Source: Metridium senile (Eukaryota > Cnidaria > Anthozoa > Actiniaria > Metridiidae). From it: a DNA stretch of 64,000 nucleotides. Both the position numbers and the translations under genes were made by a program. The notes under the pieces are model-generated. The model was not told where the DNA came from and did no database searches. It saw only the letters and a list, made by a program, of their open reading frames with translations. The DNA lies in assembly GCA_949775045.1 (NCBI GenBank), contig OX459101.1, positions 6,668,394-6,732,393 on the forward strand, read 5' to 3'. The stretch's first letter is position 1, and each line of letters starts with the position of its first letter. Shown here piece by piece: positions 11,801 through 24,800 of this stretch.

Positions 11801-14800
11801 TATGAACTGTGTTGTTGAGTCGATGATGTCACTGGTCACCAAAATGAGAGCTACTGCTGACTTTTAATGCTGGCGCGTATATGCATAAAAAACATGGCGG
11901 AAGATAATTTTTGAATTTCAAACTCAAAATTATCGTAACTTCCTGCATAAATAGAAACATACACCTCATGATTCTAAACTAACTTTTTATCGTAACAGTT
12001 AGAAAAATATTTGATCCAAAGCGACAAAATTTCATTATAGTAGCACTTCAAAAAGTATGACCAATCAAAATTTCCATTTCCGAAATTGCCGACTTTGAGA
12101 CCATTTCGATCGAAAACAAAGTCTCAGGAAATTGACATTTACTTTGCTTTTTCCCGCGAACGTCCTTAAGGATACACCGTTGATTGAGTTCATAGTTTGA
12201 CCTTGCGTTTGTCCGGTTGTTGTGTTCTTGTGCAAAAAAAAATCGACAGTCATGAAAACAGAAGAATTTTAAAAACAAGATAGGAGGAGTACGAGGGAAT
12301 GGCAGAGGAAAGCTAGAGGAAGAGGCAGGGGATCCGGAAGAGGCAGAAATACAGCAACGCCAGATACAAGCACAATAATCGTAGTGAATATGTTTATATA
12401 ACCACGCATAATAAACCCGTTTTTATTTTGAAAGTAAAGATTTTGGATTTAAATGTAGTTATTCTAAGAATATAGTTATGTATAATAGGTTTATTGAGAA
12501 AAATCAAGCAATAAAGATGATAATTACAAGTAGAGTCGTTTCGATACACAATAAATTAATATGCGTGTCAAACTTCAATCGAGTTAACGACGGAGTGATT
12601 GTCTACCGCGTATATTATAATAAACCAGTTTTCATTTTGAAAGTAAACATTTTGGACTTAAATTTAGTTATTCTAAGAATATAGTTGTGTTTTATAGGTT
12701 TATTGAGAAAAAATCAAGGAATAAAGACGATAATAACAAGTAGAGTCGTTTCGATACAATTGACAATTTACAATCACCGCCGTAATTCATAATGAAAACT
12801 TGGTAGTTTTTTAGCATATTATCACAAAACTTCGTAATTTTCCAGTAAATCATCATCACTTTGTCTTTATAACTTGGCTGCTTGGCTGCCCTACAAATCA
12901 TTTCCGAAGTATGGTAATGTGCTTTTGAAACGCACACGGTAACGTTAACGAAGCATCTGTATATTACCATACTTCGGAAATGATTCGTAGGGCAGCCAAG
13001 TGCGGTGAAATCATGCAAATGGTGTGAAGGAATGTGAAATTGTATACAAAACCGCGAAAAAAGTAAACATTGGATTTTTGGTCCGGCTCATATATTTTAC
13101 GTTTTGAGAAGATCTTATGGCTCGATTGCTATCTAATTGCTATCTAATTGCCATAAAGTGAGCAAGAGATATAGGAGAAAAGAACGAACGATGATTTTTG
13201 CTAACAGATACCCAAGAAATAATAAATATTTCGATGCAAAATCTATTGTTTAGATTTTGTGTAAATTATCTGCTTTATTTAAACAATCCTCGATATCTTG
13301 CAATCCGCATTATAAATTTTGATAAAACTTTCCACAACTGGGGGCAAACATTCAAGGTGTAAGCAGCATGAAGCATTTTGTTAGAAAATGACTTTAAAGG
13401 CTAATATTGGACTTAAGGCTAAAACATATATTTCGTAATAATCAATTAAAATTATGTCCGATTTCTCAAAAAAACATCCTAAATCATAATTCAGTCTTTA
13501 TGAAAGAAATGTGTTCAAGTGGATTTGAAATCGAACCCAACGCGTTTTTATACTGGAGCTTCAAATGCGGACAGTACTCGCAAAGAATTATTGGGTCAAG
13601 CCACCTTAAAAAAGTATGAATAAGGTATTTCTTTCTTTTTTTTTATTATGTTCACTTAAAATTAATATATTGTCCGACCAGACTGGGTTTTTGACAGTAG
13701 TCAAGGAGCATGTGTACTTCCGTGGGACTTTCATGAAGAAAGTTGACAACCTATCTAGATATGTTCAGGGACACCCAAGGAACAAGAAAAAAATTGTTGA
13801 CAATCTGTCAACTCGCTATTATCGATTTTATGGGAGTTTAAAAATACACCCAGCATGAAAACTTGCTCCTGGCCTGACAAATGACCAGCTTATAGAAAAA
13901 ATTATTTGCAGTCCTGAACAGTCACACTAATGTATATGTATTTTGCGTGACCCGCCTAAGATCTCCTCTGACATCTCCTGTCGACAGTCCAACACCTTTC
14001 GAAAAACGTTCGAACTAGTTTTTCTTCAATATCTCCCTTGCAAAAAAATGTTTTGATTATTTTTTTTCATAGAAGATAATTGTCTTACATTTCACTGAGG
14101 GTGATATAAAAATTTGGAGGGTTTTTGTGAAATATTTTCTCCGGTGTATCCTTAAATGATAATATTTCAATAGGTATTATAATGAAATATTTCACTTTTC
14201 GAATTTAGGTTAAATCAACTATTCAATGGCTAGACTAAATATTCTACATCCAAATTAAAATATTCACGAGAAAAAATGACTTACTGAAATGAATGAAAAG
14301 GAATATAAAGATGGTGGAAAAATTGAAATCACAAAAATATAATATTTTGAATTAGAATACTATTAGAAAAACCCAATGATTGTATTTAGATAACATATGG
14401 AAAAATTAGGATATATTTCTTTGTTAGCAGATGAAGCCAGATGTTTTATTAGACCATAAATCTTGCTTTTGTTTTCTAAGCCATTAGGGCAAGTTTCATT
14501 ACCAAAATGACATTTAACTTTTGCATAAAATAAGCATAATTCCACAAAGAAAAGTCACTTTATACACCCCATAATAAGAAAAAGACATAATTTACTTTTG
14601 CTAATTCAACAATAAAACAAAAACCAGCTTAACCAAAATATTTTGTGTACAAATTTTGTACAAATGTTCAGTTTGTTCAGTTTCATTCTGTATTTCATAA
14701 ATGTTGTTTTGAACAAAATATTTCAAATATCATTTCATACTTCCAAGACATTATTAGTTGTAAAAGAACAGTTTTGGATCGAAGGAAGCGGTATATAAAT

Positions 14801-15585
14801 TGAAATTTTGACCGAAGCTGTTTTTTCCCTTTTTCGCTTGAGCGAATTCTGAAAAGCCTCCATTCAAAATGGATCTTTGTGTAATCGTTGCAAAAGTAGT
14901 CGGTTATTTAACCTTCAAAGGTAAATCCAACCCAAATTTTTTTTCAAACTATGGGTTATTTTACCTTCCTTTTCATCAGCACTAGTGACTTCAGCTAGGT
15001 ATCTGTAATAATCTCCCTTCATTTTCAAGAAGAACACCTTTGACTCTGTGTTCGTTGCTTCTTTGATCAGATAGGTGTCCAACAAAGCCTGCAAGATACA
15101 ACAAAGTTTAAGGTTTTCACGCGTTCAAAAACGGAGAAAAGTCGAGATATATAAGTCACAAATGGGACTATAAACTATTGGGTTTTTCAATGAGCTTTGA
15201 GCAGTGAATTTTGAAGGATTTCGAGCGACAGTAGATGTACAGGGTGGGGCAATAGCGTTCTCATGCTCACCAACACATCGTTACAGACACTCTTCAATTC
15301 TTTTTCAATTTTTTCGAGGTACTCCTTCGCCCTTTGTCCCTCTTTCGAAACAGCATCGCCTTCTTTTTCTTTCTTCTTTGCCTCTACACTAGAAATGACT
15401 CTCCATGACGATCGCCTCGCTCCAACCACGTTCTTGTACGCCACAGAAAGCAAGTTTCTCTCTTCCTTCGACAGTTTTGGGTTGAGCTCTGTTACTTTCT
15501 TCATGGCTGCAGCCATATCGTCGTATCTTTCTGCCTGTTCGGCTATTTTTGCCTTCTCGACCATAAATTTTAATTCTTCTGCCAT
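8882..15585 (-). CDS. 14-3-3 protein, paralogue B (complete, 247 aa)
   Basis: Complete 14-3-3 adaptor protein. The coding exons on the minus strand are 15271-15585, 14965-15088, 11024-11184, 10339-10434 and 8882-8929. All have GT-AG ends; the intron phases are 0, 1, 0, 0 and the spliced length is 247 aa. The start MAEELKFM is the first Met of exon 1. Ligand-binding residues are K51, R58, R134 and Y135, and the dimer-interface serine motif RRSSWR is intact. The second signature is in exon 4. The C-terminal exon reads [15 protein letters not shown], a typical acidic tail. Position 184 of human zeta (a JNK site, Ser-Pro) is Asp-Gln here. Intron 2 is large (3.8 kb) because it holds a 2-kb TTAA-bounded element. 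Confidence 0.97.
8930..10010. other. Intron 4 of 14-3-3 B
   Basis: AT-rich intron. The region 8980-9120 contains an inverted pair (ACATGG...GAGATACAAATTTTATCTT with its inverse, ending ACCATGTAAT), probably a small foldback element. No gene is seen. Confidence 0.5.
10012..10220. mobile_element. Palindromic element centred on tRNA-like T-arms
   Basis: About 90-bp inverted arms (TATAAAGCAATTTA, TAATTGCAATTA and GGACTTCAACGGG-type blocks in both). At the centre each arm carries GGTTCAAATCC, a Pol III box B/T-loop sequence: minus strand at 10091-10101 and plus strand at 10131-10141. GGACTTC/GAAGTCC could form a 7-bp acceptor-like stem. No D-arm or sensible anticodon arm is seen, so this is a tRNA-derived repeat and not a tRNA gene. 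It sits in intron 4 of 14-3-3 B. Confidence 0.75.
10435..11023. other. Intron 3 of 14-3-3 B
   Basis: About 590 bp of AT-rich intron between exons 3 and 4. No repeat boundary or gene is visible. Confidence 0.5.
12166..14155. mobile_element. 2-kb TTAA-bounded element, ends TTAAGGATACACCG
   Basis: The left end TTAAGGATACACCG (12166-12179) is the exact inverse of the right end CGGTGTATCCTTAA (14142-14155). The TTAA outside the inverted repeat fits a piggyBac-like target duplication. The inside contains a direct duplication (about 12424-12560 and 12637-12760, sharing TAGTTATTCTAAGAATATAG). It also contains a nested perfect-looking foldback at 12891-13000. Frames up to 80 codons occur but no transposase is recognisable, so the element is non-autonomous. 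It occupies most of intron 2 of 14-3-3 B. Confidence 0.75.
12891..13000. mobile_element. 110-bp foldback nested in the TTAA element
   Basis: CTTGGCTGCCC followed by AAATCATTTCCGAAGTATGG at the left pairs with its near-exact inverse at the right, around a loop of about 35 bp. Arm similarity is very high, suggesting a recent insertion. Confidence 0.8.
14156..14964. other. Upstream part of intron 2 of 14-3-3 B
   Basis: About 800 bp of AT-rich intron with no recognisable gene or repeat. Confidence 0.45.
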
Positions 15586-15650
15586 ACTAGATGTCTATTT
15601 AGCTGTTCCTAAGGTGGATAAAGTCAACAAATACAGCAACTCTCGAGCTA

Positions 15651-15680
15651 TCCAATATGGCCGAACACGAACGGTTGAAT
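15651..15680 (-). promoter_or_regulatory. Conserved 14-3-3 promoter block (paralogue B)
   Basis: TCCAATATGGCCGAACACG then AACGGTTGAAT, 66 bp upstream of the ATG. The preceding CGAGCTA is shared with paralogue D. A CCACAGGGAACC...GGGCTTCCTGTGG inverted pair follows at 15690-15731. Confidence 0.6.
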
Positions 15681-16018
15681 ATGGGCGCCACAGGGAACCT
15701 TATTAGTTGTAACGTTTGGGCTTCCTGTGGTGCGATGGTATAGACACATTCCAGCATTCAGACAGACCGGCCGCCTAATAAAAGTTATTCATGCATGCAG
15801 AGACCACAACTAACTTTCCTCCACTAATTATTGTTCTGGCGTCTTACTTCTATTTTTTTCCATTATTTTCAAAACGTCTTTCGTTCTTGCAATCATTGTA
15901 AGTCAAAATCAACATTTTTTTTTTAAATTTGAAAGCAGTTACAATGTTTCCTATACGAATACCTAATTTGGGGTTTTGAGTTTTAACCCCAGGGGGTAAT
16001 CCCTTTGTCCCAGTGTTA

Positions 16019-16047
16019 GGGGGAGGGGGTGGGGGGGGGGGGGGGGG
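16019..16047. repeat. Poly-G tract
   Basis: G-run of about 20 interrupted by single bases, upstream of 14-3-3 B. It is the source of the poly-proline-looking minus frame at 15850-16080, which is not a gene. Length may be unreliable in an assembly. Confidence 0.8.
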
Positions 16048-16207
16048 TACTCCGCTAGGATTTGGGGAGGGGTGTTCCACTGGGATCCTAAAACGGTTAC
16101 CCTGTTTATGATGGGAAAAACAAATTCTTATACCCTGGAGTTAATGAACAGTTTATATTAACTGAATTTTATTTTTTAGTGTTGAATTTATTGTTTCATG
16201 ATTTTGC

Positions 16208-16740
16208 AAAGAGGGTCCTGAAGGGGGGGTCCGAATCCCATTTCCCAGTTTATATTTAAACCAAGTCCCAGTCAAATATCACATAATCCCTTCAGTTTTG
16301 CTCAAGTTTTCAATGCCATTCCCATTTTCTATTGTTCTTTTATTTGTAAATCCCAGTCCCAGTGCATCCAATCCCATTTTCCCAGTCAAAAATAAGGTCA
16401 ATCCCAGCTCCCATTTTACCCCTTCAGGACCCTCTGCAAAGCTAATAGTGAAGCAGATAAATTTGTGAAAAGGTCTTTAAGCTCACAGGGGAGTTTTCCA
16501 TGTTTTAAAAAAAGGTAATATCAGACTGGAATTGTATGGTTGTTTTTCCAGGAATTGCAACTGGAATGATTGATATGACAAACATTCTGCTGTCCCATCG
16601 TTGTAGTTAGACCAATTGGCCAACTATGTGAATGGGATTGAAAACTTGAGCAAAACTGATGGGATTATGTGATTTTTGACTGGCATTTGGTCCAAATATA
16701 TACTGGGAAATGGATTCGGATTCCTTCAGGACCCCATGTA
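16208..16740. mobile_element. AATCCCAGT-word TIR element with an inverted partner
   Basis: The end GGGTCCTGAAGGGG at 16211 is matched by CCCCTTCAGGACCC ending at about 16433. The interior repeats AATCCCATTTCCCAGT/AATCCCAGTCCC. A second inverse copy of the left 120 bp (TTTTGCTCAAGTTTTCAAT, ATCACATAATCCC blocks) lies at 16620-16737. No ORF is present. Confidence 0.65.
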
Positions 16741-16789
16741 AATATAGGTAGTTCTTATTTAGTGACTATTTGTCATTATCAAAGACAAG

Positions 16790-16985
16790 TAAGGTTGTAA
16801 TGAGGTATTGTTTCTGTTTGTATATGTTGTTTCTGGTTGAGTGATACAGACTAAATAGCCACTACTTGTTCATAGTAACTATTTTTGAGGTTTGAATTTT
16901 TTTTTCAATCTTTGTCATATACGCAAACCAATACCATAATGCTTTGCCTACTTTCTTTCGTGTACCAGAAACAGTCTAGAAACTC
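16790..16985. mobile_element. Interspersed repeat, uninterrupted copy
   Basis: Inverse-orientation copy of the repeat at 6180-6650, without its 260-bp insertion. It therefore shows the pre-insertion structure. Confidence 0.65.
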
Positions 16986-16999
16986 AAAGAGGTGTTTGT

Positions 17000-18896
17000 A
17001 GGTTGTGTGAATATTAAACATGGTTCTACTTCAACCTATTTTTGAGTCTATCAGTTAGTATCTATTTTGTTAGATAAATTAGGTAGATATTTAGTTGATG
17101 TCACCTAAAACAGTCAAGCCCGCCAAACTAACAGTTAAGCAAATCAGTGGGGTTAATCTAATCACGATAAAAAAGGCATACAATCTTGTCATTCTCCCCC
17201 AGAAATAACGAACATAATTTCAAATTTATGTGACGTCAACTTAATATTTATTTACTTTTCTAATTTAGGTAACGTCAACTATTCGACTAAATGCACTCTA
17301 TTTCATGGTATTAGTGTATTTACTCTACATTCCACAAAATGACGGCTAGTTGTGGTCAATCTCTACAGTAAAACAAAATCAAGTTCAAAACAGCTCATAT
17401 TTATTACCATCCCAAAGACAACCTAATTTGCACACATCAAATTACATTCTCAATAACTATTTTATCACCAATTTGACATTCTCACTAGCTCAAATCAAAC
17501 ACTTCTATAATGTACTATTTTACAATTTAACACTATCCATTCATAGATTTTTGTTTCATATAAAGGACTAATTATACAGCTAATATCATTGAAATTATCC
17601 ATTCAAAAAGAAAAGCATTAACATCAATCACGACGCTGTAAAGTCTCTAATGTGATAGTAACCTTTGTTGGTTTTCAACACATCAAAAAAGGTAAGATCC
17701 TAAACAAGTTTTAATACAGTACCATTTTTAAATGCCCTATTCCCTCTGTCTCTAAACAATGGTAAGAGTTTTGAGGAAAGGTTTGTTTGAGAGTGGAAAA
17801 AATAGTAAGGAATATTGTAAATAACTATTTGGTGGAAAGGAAAAGCACTAAAAGTGTTGGTAGTTTCTAAGCCTTGTAAGCTGATCAACCAGGAATCAAG
17901 CAGTCAATCTTCCCTCTCTCTACATCAATGCTCTTTTTTACAGGTACTTAAAGCTACTCAAAGCTACACAGATTGGAAAGAAGTCAAAACAATTGTGAGG
18001 CCACTGGTGATGACAATCAAACCTCGGGACCTCTTATTCTAAAATCTGCACACTAACAAACTGAGCTAAACTTGTTTTTAAAATTGAATTGTATTAAATT
18101 GAAAAGACATCTTACTTAGATAAAGGATTGATATACATGCCAGTAATTAGCATCTCTTAGGATGGACAGACAGACAGACAGATCAATCAGCTATCATTTC
18201 TTGTGGACAAACTTCATGACACTAGGTGTATAACAACTGATTATAATATTTCAACATTGACAATGGCAAAACTTAGACAATAAATACACATAGTGTTAGT
18301 AACATCAACAAATAATGATAAAGAATACTAGCCTCATATTGCCTTTCTTCATTATGATATCACTGTCTATTTCATGGAATATAATACATGTACATGTTGG
18401 CTTGCTCAAAACATTTTACTGTATCTATCTACTCTGACCTTTCTTTCAATGACAACTAGATACATTTTCTACTCTAGCCTTTCCTTCAATGACACATGAC
18501 ATTACATTCAAGTTGAGGATTGAGTTTTCAACTCAGTACATTTTACAGTATCTATCTACTCTAGCCTTTCCTTCAATGACACATGACATTACAATCAAGT
18601 TGAGGATGGAGTTTTCAACTAGATACATTAACTGCATCTATCCATCAATCATTTTGATGTGATAAAATAATCAAAAAGGGCAATATGAACTAGCTCTCTC
18701 AATAGAATATACCTGAAAAAAATAAATTTGTAGAGAGTTTTCCATGTGAAAACTAAAAAAAATTATGAAAGGAAACATCCAATCATCCTTTAACTAGATG
18801 TAGTTCAAAGATTAACTATTTAAATGGTTGAATATAGATCTTCAATTAAGAGTAGTGCCCAACATAGCGGGGTTTGCTGTGACTACAATGGCTAAA
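17000..18896. other. Intergenic DNA between 14-3-3 B and C
   Basis: No gene is recognised. A local duplication is visible at 18420-18640 (CTACTCTAGCCTTTCCTTC and ACACATGACATTACA each repeated), plus a short GACA microsatellite at about 18166-18182. Frames of 60-73 codons lack domain signals. Confidence 0.45.
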
Positions 18897-21800
18897 CTAT
18901 TGATCATCTTGATTCTCAGTTTCATCGCTGGTCCATAACTGTAGACATAGAATGATAGAAATATAATTAATTAGCGAATAAATAGTAGAGTACAAACAGT
19001 AAAAGTGTGCAATACTTTGTAGTATTTACAACTAAATAGTGTTGATTAAACAATAGAGAACATTAGAATTTGCATAATTTAGCAGTATTTAGTGGTATTT
19101 ATGTTGCACACTTTTAGTGTTTGTACTCTACTAGACAATGACAATAATTTATTTAGTACTTTACAAACTAATTACAGTAAAGACACTAATTTTAACCCAC
19201 ATCCCTTGAGAATGATAGAAATAGAATGATAGAAATAGAACTAAATGGGGAATAAATACTAGACAATGACAATAATTTATTTAGTACTTTACAAACTAAT
19301 TCCAGTGAAGACACTTATTTTAACCCACATCCCTTGAGGGAATAGATTAGGAATAGGATTTATTAGGAGCCCTCAGTGTAGTTGAACCCAATGCTTTATT
19401 TAAAAGAAATAATCCATACCCCCCCCCCCCCCCCCCCCCAAACCCTCTGTATGGCGGAAAAAAATCTTTGCTGGAATTTGAAGATTTGCTGTGAATAATT
19501 AAAGATTTTCAGTGAATAATAAAAGATTTGCCGTGAGTAATAACATTTTGCCGTGACATTAATAGGCTTATCATGATGCAAGTTTTATGAGCAAACAAAA
19601 AATACTCGTTTGGGAGTGAAATGATCTTAAAGTGCAGCCTTTTTCTTGTCAAAAATCGCTTACGCACAATACAAACAATTTGAGCAAAAAAGTCATAGAA
19701 AAACCAAATGGATTGCCAAACATTTCTTCAGACAAACATCTAATAACCTACAGATAAATTTTATGTATATATATTTGTGAATAAATACAACCAACCCTTT
19801 GTTTTTGGCTCAAATTTGCCGCCATTGTGTAACATTTGGTGACGGTTTCGTCCGAAGAAGGCTGAAGTTTTCATGCAAATACGTGTATTATTCAATATTT
19901 AACCATAACTTTTTCTTCAAACTTTGAACACTTTTGTAATTCTTCATAAATTTTTAAAATAAAAAATGGAGTTCACCATAATAATATTATTCATTTTCAA
20001 GATATGATCAGATATTGTACTGCAAACTCCGAAAAATCGCTTGCCATGTTGTTTTGTGGAATGGCTGGATGATTTTATGAATGAAAATATATCCTCTAGG
20101 TGTTCCACGGAACGCAGAAAGGATGCGCAGAAACAATGCCCACGAACGTCCTTAATAGAGGTAATCAAAGTCAGGTAACAAAAATAATAGCAAGTGTTGA
20201 CAATGGAGTGGTATTTTTCAACATTATTACAGTAATCATACTCACAGTCAAGTTATCTCTCAATAGCTGCATAATAAGAGTGCTGTCTTTGTACTTGTCT
20301 TCATCAAGTGTGTCCAGCTCAGCAATAGAGTTATCAAATGCCTGCAGAGAAACAACCCAGAATTAACTTACCAGTGAGTCAAATTTTCTCGACCAGATTT
20401 ATTGTTATCTTGACAATTTTAGTAAAATATGAAAGAACTAATGTTGGACTTTTATAAGTAATATACAATATTCGTGTCCACTCTGTATGAGATCAGGGTT
20501 TGTGCTAATGTCAGTAAACAAAATCTAAGGAGTTTTCAAGGAGTTTTCAAGGACCAAAAAGTAATTTTTAAGCACTTTTTGCGACATGCATTGGCTGATG
20601 CATTCTGGGACGGTTGTTCCCAGTACCCCTCAATAGATGCAGGGAAGCCTGTCAGATAATTCCTTGGCGATTTTAATTAATCTTGCTGAACTTATTTTAC
20701 GAAAATTATGTACAATACTATAATTTTTACTTAACTTTTATTTGCAATACTAGAAATTTTTACCCTACTTTAGCTAGAATTAAGGAGTTTTTAAGGAGTT
20801 TTTGCTGATTTTCTAAAATTCAAGGGCTTTTCAAGTGCCCTTGAAAACGTAAATCAAATCTAAGGAGTTTTCAAGGAGTTTAAGGAGTAGCACGAACCCT
20901 GTGAGATATACATATATATATAAAAATGGGAACTAGCGAGTAAACTAGTATACGCTGCATTGGCGTTTGGTATAAACGATAGGGAGGGTCCACAATAGGG
21001 TTCTCGTATCCTGCAATCCCGCTCATTTTTTCGTGAAATCCCGCCATCCCGGCATTTTGTATGGCACAATCCCGATCCCGATAAATCCTCGCTAGGACTT
21101 ACTATTCCTTACTCATAACGATGTTTATATTAGATAGAAATCAATACAATGGGCAAATAAAAGTCAAACGCGTGTTTCTAGATACGTTAGACATGTTATG
21201 GATTCAAAACGAACTCAGTAATCCAAAATCCGGCTGCCAATGCTATTAATTTCCCGAATCCCGACACATAAAAAAGGTGAAATCCCGATCCCGCTCGAAA
21301 TACAGAATCCCGCATCCCGCTCTGATTTTTGTTAAAATCCCGTATCCCGCCCTTAAAAAAAGGCTTATCCCGCATCCCGCCAAACCTATTGTGGACCCTC
21401 GATAGGTAATGGAATGAAATTTGTAACACTGTAAAAAATGTTGACTTAAATTTACTGACGTTTCGAGCTTTAGCCCTTCGTCGGAGTTAAAAAGCAATCC
21501 ACTGTTACTTACCGTTTTGGCCAGTCTGCAGGCTTCAGTTGGGTCATTCAAGATCTCATAATTAAAGACAGAGTAGTTGAGTGCAAGACCAAGACGAATA
21601 GGATCAGTAGCTGGAAGGCTCTTGGCAGCTTCACTTGCTTTACCATATGCCTCTTTAGACTTGTCGACTACCTCTGTTGAAAATACCACAATTAACAAGA
21701 TTATTCACTGGAGGTGCTGTGAATTCATAGATCCACTATCCATTGTGTTCTATCGTAGTTACTGTTGCCACATTCAACAATCTCATCTCAATATACAGCA

Positions 21801-24800
21801 CAAATATACATAGATTGCTGAAAACTTTACAAGTCTGTCTTACTACCAAAATTACTCAACTGTTAGCACCGCCAAAAAAACGATCAATCGTGTTTTGAAT
21901 TTCGGTTAACTCATGTGACCATTTGGGGCGCTCCAAATAGCCATGTGACATCAAAATAACGTAAAATACCGTTAAAATACCGTTATTTTAATGTCACATG
22001 ACCATTTGGAGCGCCTCAAATGGTCATGTGAGTTAACCGGAATTCAAAACGCGATTGATCGTTTTTTTGGTGGTGCTAACAGTTGAGTAATTTTGGTAGT
22101 AGAATTTATGTATTCTAAGAATATGTTAGGAAAAAACAGTAAATGTGGTAAATCTTTCTGAAACTATGATGTTTGTTGGACATTCTATATTCCAGTGGGA
22201 ATACTGCACAATTGTTTCCTGTTCACTCAAGCAAATTGTGGATTTATGAATAGGCAGACAGTGGTGTATTTTGTTATGGTTTTGCCAACCAAGCATTGTT
22301 ATAGGTGGACATACAGTGACGTATTTTGTTATGGTTTTGCCAACCAAGCATTGTTATAAGTGGACGTACAGTGATGTATTTTGTTATGGTTTTGCCAACC
22401 CAGCATTGTTATAAGTGGACGTACAGTGATGTATTTTGTTATGGTTTTGCCAACCAAGCATTGTTATAAGTGGACGTACAGTGATGTATTTTGTTATGGT
22501 TTTGCCAACCAACCATTATTATTTGAACAAAGGAAATTAAGGAATTTATTGTGAAAATGGTCGGCAAATTTGTATCACAATACCAACACTTACCAACACT
22601 ACGCTCACTTATATCAAGGAATAGTAACTCACAGGGAAAGCCTCAATTCAAAACAAATTCAAATGTGTTTTCTATTTTAACAGTGAGGATACTCGTACTC
22701 TATTTTCCTGTTATTATTTTTCTGGTGAACCTTCTACGAAAAATTAAAAAATCCATTGTGAAAATGGTTGGCAAATTAGCATCACAATACCAAAACACTA
22801 CGCTCACCTATACACAACCATAATTATCATTTTGATAATTAATACAGAAGCGTTCTGTCTTATATTATCAAAATTTGTCCAAAAGCCACTCTTTTGAAAA
22901 TTACCATTTTCTTTCCAAAATTAAATATGAATTTCTAATGGGTATTTGCTTAGTTCTAGGCATTATTTCTGAACACCCAGCTTTCTGACATGCTAATATC
23001 AAGGTGTTATGTATTCATTTAATTAATATCTTTAATTTACTAGTTACCACAAGAGGAATCATGCTCCTTGTCAACCTATACATCAACGCCATTCATAAAA
23101 TTTTAGCAACAAAACTTACTCCCTGGAATTGCTTTTTTTAAAATTACATAGACTGTGCCCAGTACACAGAAGTGCTGAGACAATGTTTTTGAAGATTATT
23201 TTAATGTTATGGGTTTTAGGTGAGTGTTGTGTTTACATGTGTTAGTGTTGTGATGCTAATTTGCCAACCATTTTCACAAAAGATTTTATAATTTTCTTTG
23301 CTCTTATAACATTGAATGGTTGGTTGGCAAAACCATAAGAATCTACGTCACTGTAAGTCCACCTATATTCTGGAGTTCAAAAAAGGTGTTACAACCTTTA
23401 AATGATAAAACATTGAACTAATTTCATTTATTTACAAATTGCCTCTTAGCAAGAACACTTTCAGGTAATAATGTTTCATTTTCATATAACAATTGGAGGA
23501 GATTAAAAAATATTTTATTTGTAAAATTTAGTAAAATCTGAATCCTTTGGTTTTAAACCTCGGTGAGGGAAGGGGGGGAGGGGGGGAGGAATGAGATACA
23601 CCTTTTGTCCAAGTTATAGGAGTGATCGGTGGCTGATTTCACAAATTAACCCTTAAAAGGTACGCATAAATTAAGAGAACTGTCAAAGCATGTCAAAGAT
23701 TTTTACACAAGAACCCTAAAAGGACCCTAAAAGGCACACACAGGGAATATTTTCAATCCTAAAAGGAGCACTGATTACCCATACGACTCAGACAAAGGAA
23801 GTACCCCTTGGTTTTAAACACAAAAAAGGGATATCATTTACAAGCATGTTAAACAAATATGATTTGTATCATATTTTTAACTGTTAAATTAGAAAGTTTT
23901 AACTTGATAAATATGACATAAGAAAGCCATCAAAATGTTGTAACAATAACCTCCATGTTAGTGTTGATGAGAATATTAGTCATAAGCAACACAAATATCT
24001 GACCAATATCCTCCATGTTCTTGATCAAAGTAATGACAGTACTCATCACTCAATATGTATACAATAACCTTAATGTTCTTGACAAGAACAGTTGTAAGCA
24101 GCTTTGAACATCTCAACAACCACAAGTTTGTCAAAAAAATCAATAATTTGTGTTCAACAAATCCTTTCAATTTTGGAATGAACAACTGAATTTTTACAAC
24201 ATTTGTTTATGTTGAAATGCCTTTTTGAACTATAATTTCATTTTAATAAAAATATTTTTAGAAATAATCCACATATATATATATATATATTAATATATTA
24301 TCATCAATATTATTATATATGTTATTATATTATATTATATTATATCATATACATATAAATAAAAAATACATCCGCAAATTTAAACATATTCTAATTGCAA
24401 AATTCCTTCGACTGAAAATGATTTTCGCTTTGTTGATTTGAAAAGTGACATTAGACACGAATTGAAATAACGAATTGAAATCTAAAATATAAAAGAAATC
24501 ACTTCTTCGCAGTCTATTCAATTGTTTTTGTCTATAATATATAAAAAAATCCTAAACAATGTCTCCCAAAAGCCATTGCACAATAGCCGTGACATGCGAC
24601 ATAAAACAAGTTCCATCAAATGGACCAAAAGATCATCTGCTACCATAACCCAAATACCTTGAATATCAAGTTTCGGAAAACTCACCGTCCTTTTCGTTCT
24701 GTTCGTCTTGGGCAGCACCAGCGACTTCGGCCAAATATCGGTAGTAATCGCCCTTCATTTTGAGAAAGAATACCTGGGATTCGACTTCGCTCTCTTTGTC

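Noticed and set aside
15850..16080. Proline-rich minus-strand frame
   Set aside because: The prolines come from a poly-G tract in repeat DNA upstream of 14-3-3 B.
20474..20659. 61-codon plus-strand frame
   Set aside because: It lies in intron 3 of 14-3-3 C in a stretch with repeated AAGGAGTTTTCAAGGAG words, so it is repeat-derived.
21246..21480. Read-through extension of 14-3-3 C exon 3 ([11 protein letters not shown]...)
   Set aside because: It is past a good GTAAGT donor and enters a repeat with CTGACGTTTCGAGCTTTAGC, an interspersed-repeat sequence.
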